Assembly: GCA_012523875.1 (NCBI GenBank)
Contig: JAAYSW010000027.1
Span: 1-8,867 of the forward strand
DNA: 8,867 bases
Direction: 5' to 3'
DNA from: Clostridiales bacterium
GTDB lineage: Bacteria > Bacillota > Clostridia > Oscillospirales > Ruminococcaceae
The notes under the pieces are model-generated. The model saw only the letters and a program-made list of their open reading frames with translations. It had not been told where the DNA came from and ran no database searches. Below, in pieces: positions 7,343 through 8,867 of the stretch; the first letter of the stretch is position 1, and the number at the start of each line of letters is the position of its first letter. Both the position numbers and the translations under genes were made by a program.

Positions 7343-7374
7343 TTTCTTATTCTTAATTCTTAATTAATAAGAAA
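7343..7374 (-). repeat. AT-only hairpin in the ctp leader
   Basis: A 9-bp perfect inverted repeat pairs TTTCTTATT (7343-7351) with AATAAGAAA (7366-7374). The 14-base loop can itself form a short TTAA/TTAA pairing. In the minus-strand RNA the 3' arm ends 15 bases before the protease ATG and holds part of the purine-rich stretch upstream of it. It is almost all A-T, so stability would be low. Confidence 0.4.
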
Positions 7375-7403
7375 CTACACTTTCTCTCTGTATTAATGCA
7401 TAT

Positions 7404-7424
7404 GGGCAACCTTTTTGGCTGCCC
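7404..7424 (-). other. Intercistronic RNA hairpin between the M23 and S41 genes
   Basis: In the minus-strand RNA, GGGCAGCC (7424-7417) pairs over 8 bp with GGTTGCCC (7411-7404), closing an AAAAA loop. The one non-Watson-Crick position is G-U in the minus-strand RNA but A-C in the plus-strand RNA, so the structure is best formed by the transcript of these genes. It is not followed by a T-run (next bases ATATGCATT), so it is not a standard terminator. It could slow RNA decay or partly reduce read-through into the protease gene. Confidence 0.6.
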
Positions 7425-7487
7425 TATAATATATGTTGTAAATGAACGTATTATGATATTAGTTAACTCAAAACATATGTATAATCA

Positions 7488-8831
7488 TTAGTAAAGATAG
7501 TTCCTTGGATTATTTCGGGAACCATTTTCAATTACTTCAAAATGCAGATGGAAGCCAGTTGAAAATCCTGTGGAACCGACATAACCAATAACCTGTCCTC
7601 TTTCAACATATTGACCAGATGAAACTATAACCGAAGAAGCATGTCCGTATAATGTTGTAAGTCCTCCTCCATGGTTTATAGTAAGATAATTTCCATATCC
7701 ACCACCACAACCGCAGCTATAACTTTTACTGTAATTATGTGAGCAAGTTTGGGATACCGTTCCTACATAACCACTTTCAGCAGCAACAATAGCGGCACCA
7801 CTTATTCCACCACCTGCTATATCTATTCCTCCATGCCATTTTCCCCAACGTGAGCCGAATTCACTACTTACTCCATAAAATCCAGGAACAGGCCATTTTA
7901 GAGGACCGCCTGTGTATTTACTTCCGCCTGTATTACCCAATGAAGAAGGTTTGTTTTGATTAGCCTCAGCAGCCTTTCTTGCTTCTTCCGCTTTACGAGC
8001 TGCCTCTTGTTGCCTTGCTATTTCAGCCAATATAGCTGCTTGTTCTGCTTCAATAGCTGCATTTTCAGCCTCTATTTCCTCTTTATTTCTTAATGCTATT
8101 TCCCTTTCCAACTGTATTCTATTAATCTCCGATTGAGTTTTCTGCATATCTGCATTAAGTGCATCTAATGCAACCTGAACCTCATCTTTTTTTACAGTAA
8201 GTTCTGCCATTGATACTTCAAGTTCAGCTTTTTGTGAATTTAATATTTCTACATTCTGATTATATTCATTGAGCTCTGCTACAAGTGCTTCAACGAGCTC
8301 ATTATCATATTTTGCCACCCTTGACATCAACTCAACCTTAGTTAGCATATCATAAAAATCTGTTGCTCCTACTAATGCTGATGCCAAGCTATCGTTCCCT
8401 GATATATACATCGCTCTAATACGCAACTTAAATTTCTCTAATCCTTCAGCAATCTTGACTTCTTGTAGTCCTATCTCTTCCTCAAGATTAATAATCTCTA
8501 TTTGCTTATCCTCAATTTGCATATTGATATCCTCAATTTGACTCATAAGAATATCAATATTATCATTTTGCAATTTAATCTTTTCAGCAAGCTGTTGTTG
8601 ATACGCCTCTTGTTCTTCTTTATTTCCTTCAAGAGATGCTATTGTTTCTTCCAATTCCTTAATTGCTGAATTATTTTGGCTTTTCTGTTTATCAAGTTCA
8701 TTAACTGATTTCGTTGCAGATGCCTGATAAGTATGATTTTTGCTATATGTAAAAACACCCATCGATACTACGATACATACAACCAATGCCATTAATTTCA
8801 AAATATTTGTTTTGTTTTTAATGATACTCAT
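7488..8831 (-). CDS. Coiled-coil M23 (LytM-type) peptidoglycan hydrolase, PcsB/EnvC-like
   Basis: A 447-residue exported cell-wall hydrolase. Residues 11-29 form a hydrophobic signal or anchor. A long coiled coil (about 42-130 and 175-290) is interrupted by RIRAMYISGNDSLASALVG and a helical stretch, the pattern of the PcsB/CwlO N-terminal domain that docks on FtsX. An Ala/Glu-rich segment and a Gly/Ser linker (about 255-308) lead to the M23 domain (about 312-447). Zinc ligands His333 and Asp337 (HGGID) and His430 (HLH), and catalytic His397 (YGHAS) and His428, are all present, so it is probably an active endopeptidase and not a degenerate activator like E. coli EnvC. A Cys-containing insert (Cys363, His365, Cys373, Cys375) lies in the domain. 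The start is fixed by AGAGGAG 7 bases upstream. In many Firmicutes such a gene follows ftsE-ftsX and precedes an S41 protease; the S41 gene is here, and ftsEX would lie beyond the right edge. Confidence 0.94.
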   Translation of the reverse strand: MSIIKNKTNILKLMALVVCIVVSMGVFTYSKNHTYQASATKSVNELDKQKSQNNSAIKELEETIASLEGNKEEQEAYQQQLAEKIKLQNDNIDILMSQIEDINMQIEDKQIEIINLEEEIGLQEVKIAEGLEKFKLRIRAMYISGNDSLASALVGATDFYDMLTKVELMSRVAKYDNELVEALVAELNEYNQNVEILNSQKAELEVSMAELTVKKDEVQVALDALNADMQKTQSEINRIQLEREIALRNKEEIEAENAAIEAEQAAILAEIARQQEAARKAEEARKAAEANQNKPSSLGNTGGSKYTGGPLKWPVPGFYGVSSEFGSRWGKWHGGIDIAGGGISGAAIVAAESGYVGTVSQTCSHNYSKSYSCGCGGGYGNYLTINHGGGLTTLYGHASSVIVSSGQYVERGQVIGYVGSTGFSTGFHLHFEVIENGSRNNPRNYLY

Positions 8832-8838
8832 TATTAAA

Positions 8839-8845
8839 CTCCTCT
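8839..8845 (-). promoter_or_regulatory. Ribosome binding site of the M23 hydrolase gene
   Basis: The minus strand reads AGAGGAG, 7 bases before the ATG at 8831. No promoter is visible in the 22 remaining bases to the right edge, so transcription must begin outside the window. Confidence 0.85.
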
Positions 8846-8867
8846 TTGCTATTCACAAATTCTAAAC

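Noticed and set aside
8846..8867. 3' end of an upstream gene such as ftsX at the right edge
   Set aside because: Only 22 bases remain. A TAG-ending frame and a frame running into the hydrolase start are both possible, so no gene can be assigned from so little sequence.

Overview
This is an AT-rich chromosomal window that fits a low-GC Gram-positive bacterium of the class Clostridia, probably Lachnospiraceae-like. The basis is codon and base composition, strong AGGAG-type ribosome binding sites, near-consensus sigma-A promoters, and a PcsB/CwlO-style coiled-coil M23 hydrolase next to an S41 protease, an arrangement common in that group. The assignment is an inference; no rRNA or other taxonomic marker is present.

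Layout. The first 672 bases hold the 3' part of a plus-strand apolipoprotein N-acyltransferase gene (lnt), cut by the left edge. Everything else is on the minus strand. Reading in the direction of transcription from the right edge, the order is: a secreted or anchored M23 peptidoglycan hydrolase (8831-7488); an S41 C-terminal processing protease with a PDZ domain (7327-6116); a PP2C-type Ser/Thr phosphatase (5961-5209) with its own promoter and a rho-independent terminator; sbcC (4927-1793), with a near-perfect promoter; and a CPBP (CAAX/Rce1-like) membrane protease (1774-680). The last follows sbcC closely enough to be co-transcribed and meets lnt tail to tail with only 7 bases between stop codons.

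Function. The right half is a cell-wall module. The hydrolase has the coiled-coil plus LytM-domain form of FtsEX-controlled division hydrolases, and the neighbouring S41 protease works on the same side of the membrane, so it could process or turn over envelope proteins including the hydrolase. The centre carries a signalling phosphatase without an adjacent kinase. The left half pairs a DNA-repair ATPase (SbcC, without the usual adjacent sbcD) with a membrane protease, facing a lipoprotein-modifying enzyme.

I see no mobile element, CRISPR array, tRNA, rRNA or recognisable defence system. The genes belong to known families. The points worth a second look are the sbcC context, an Arg-to-Met change in the phosphatase motif, a Cys-rich insert in the M23 domain, and several leader or intercistronic RNA structures. 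No intergenic stretch exceeds 300 bases; the longest (4928-5208, 281 bases) holds the phosphatase terminator and the sbcC promoter.
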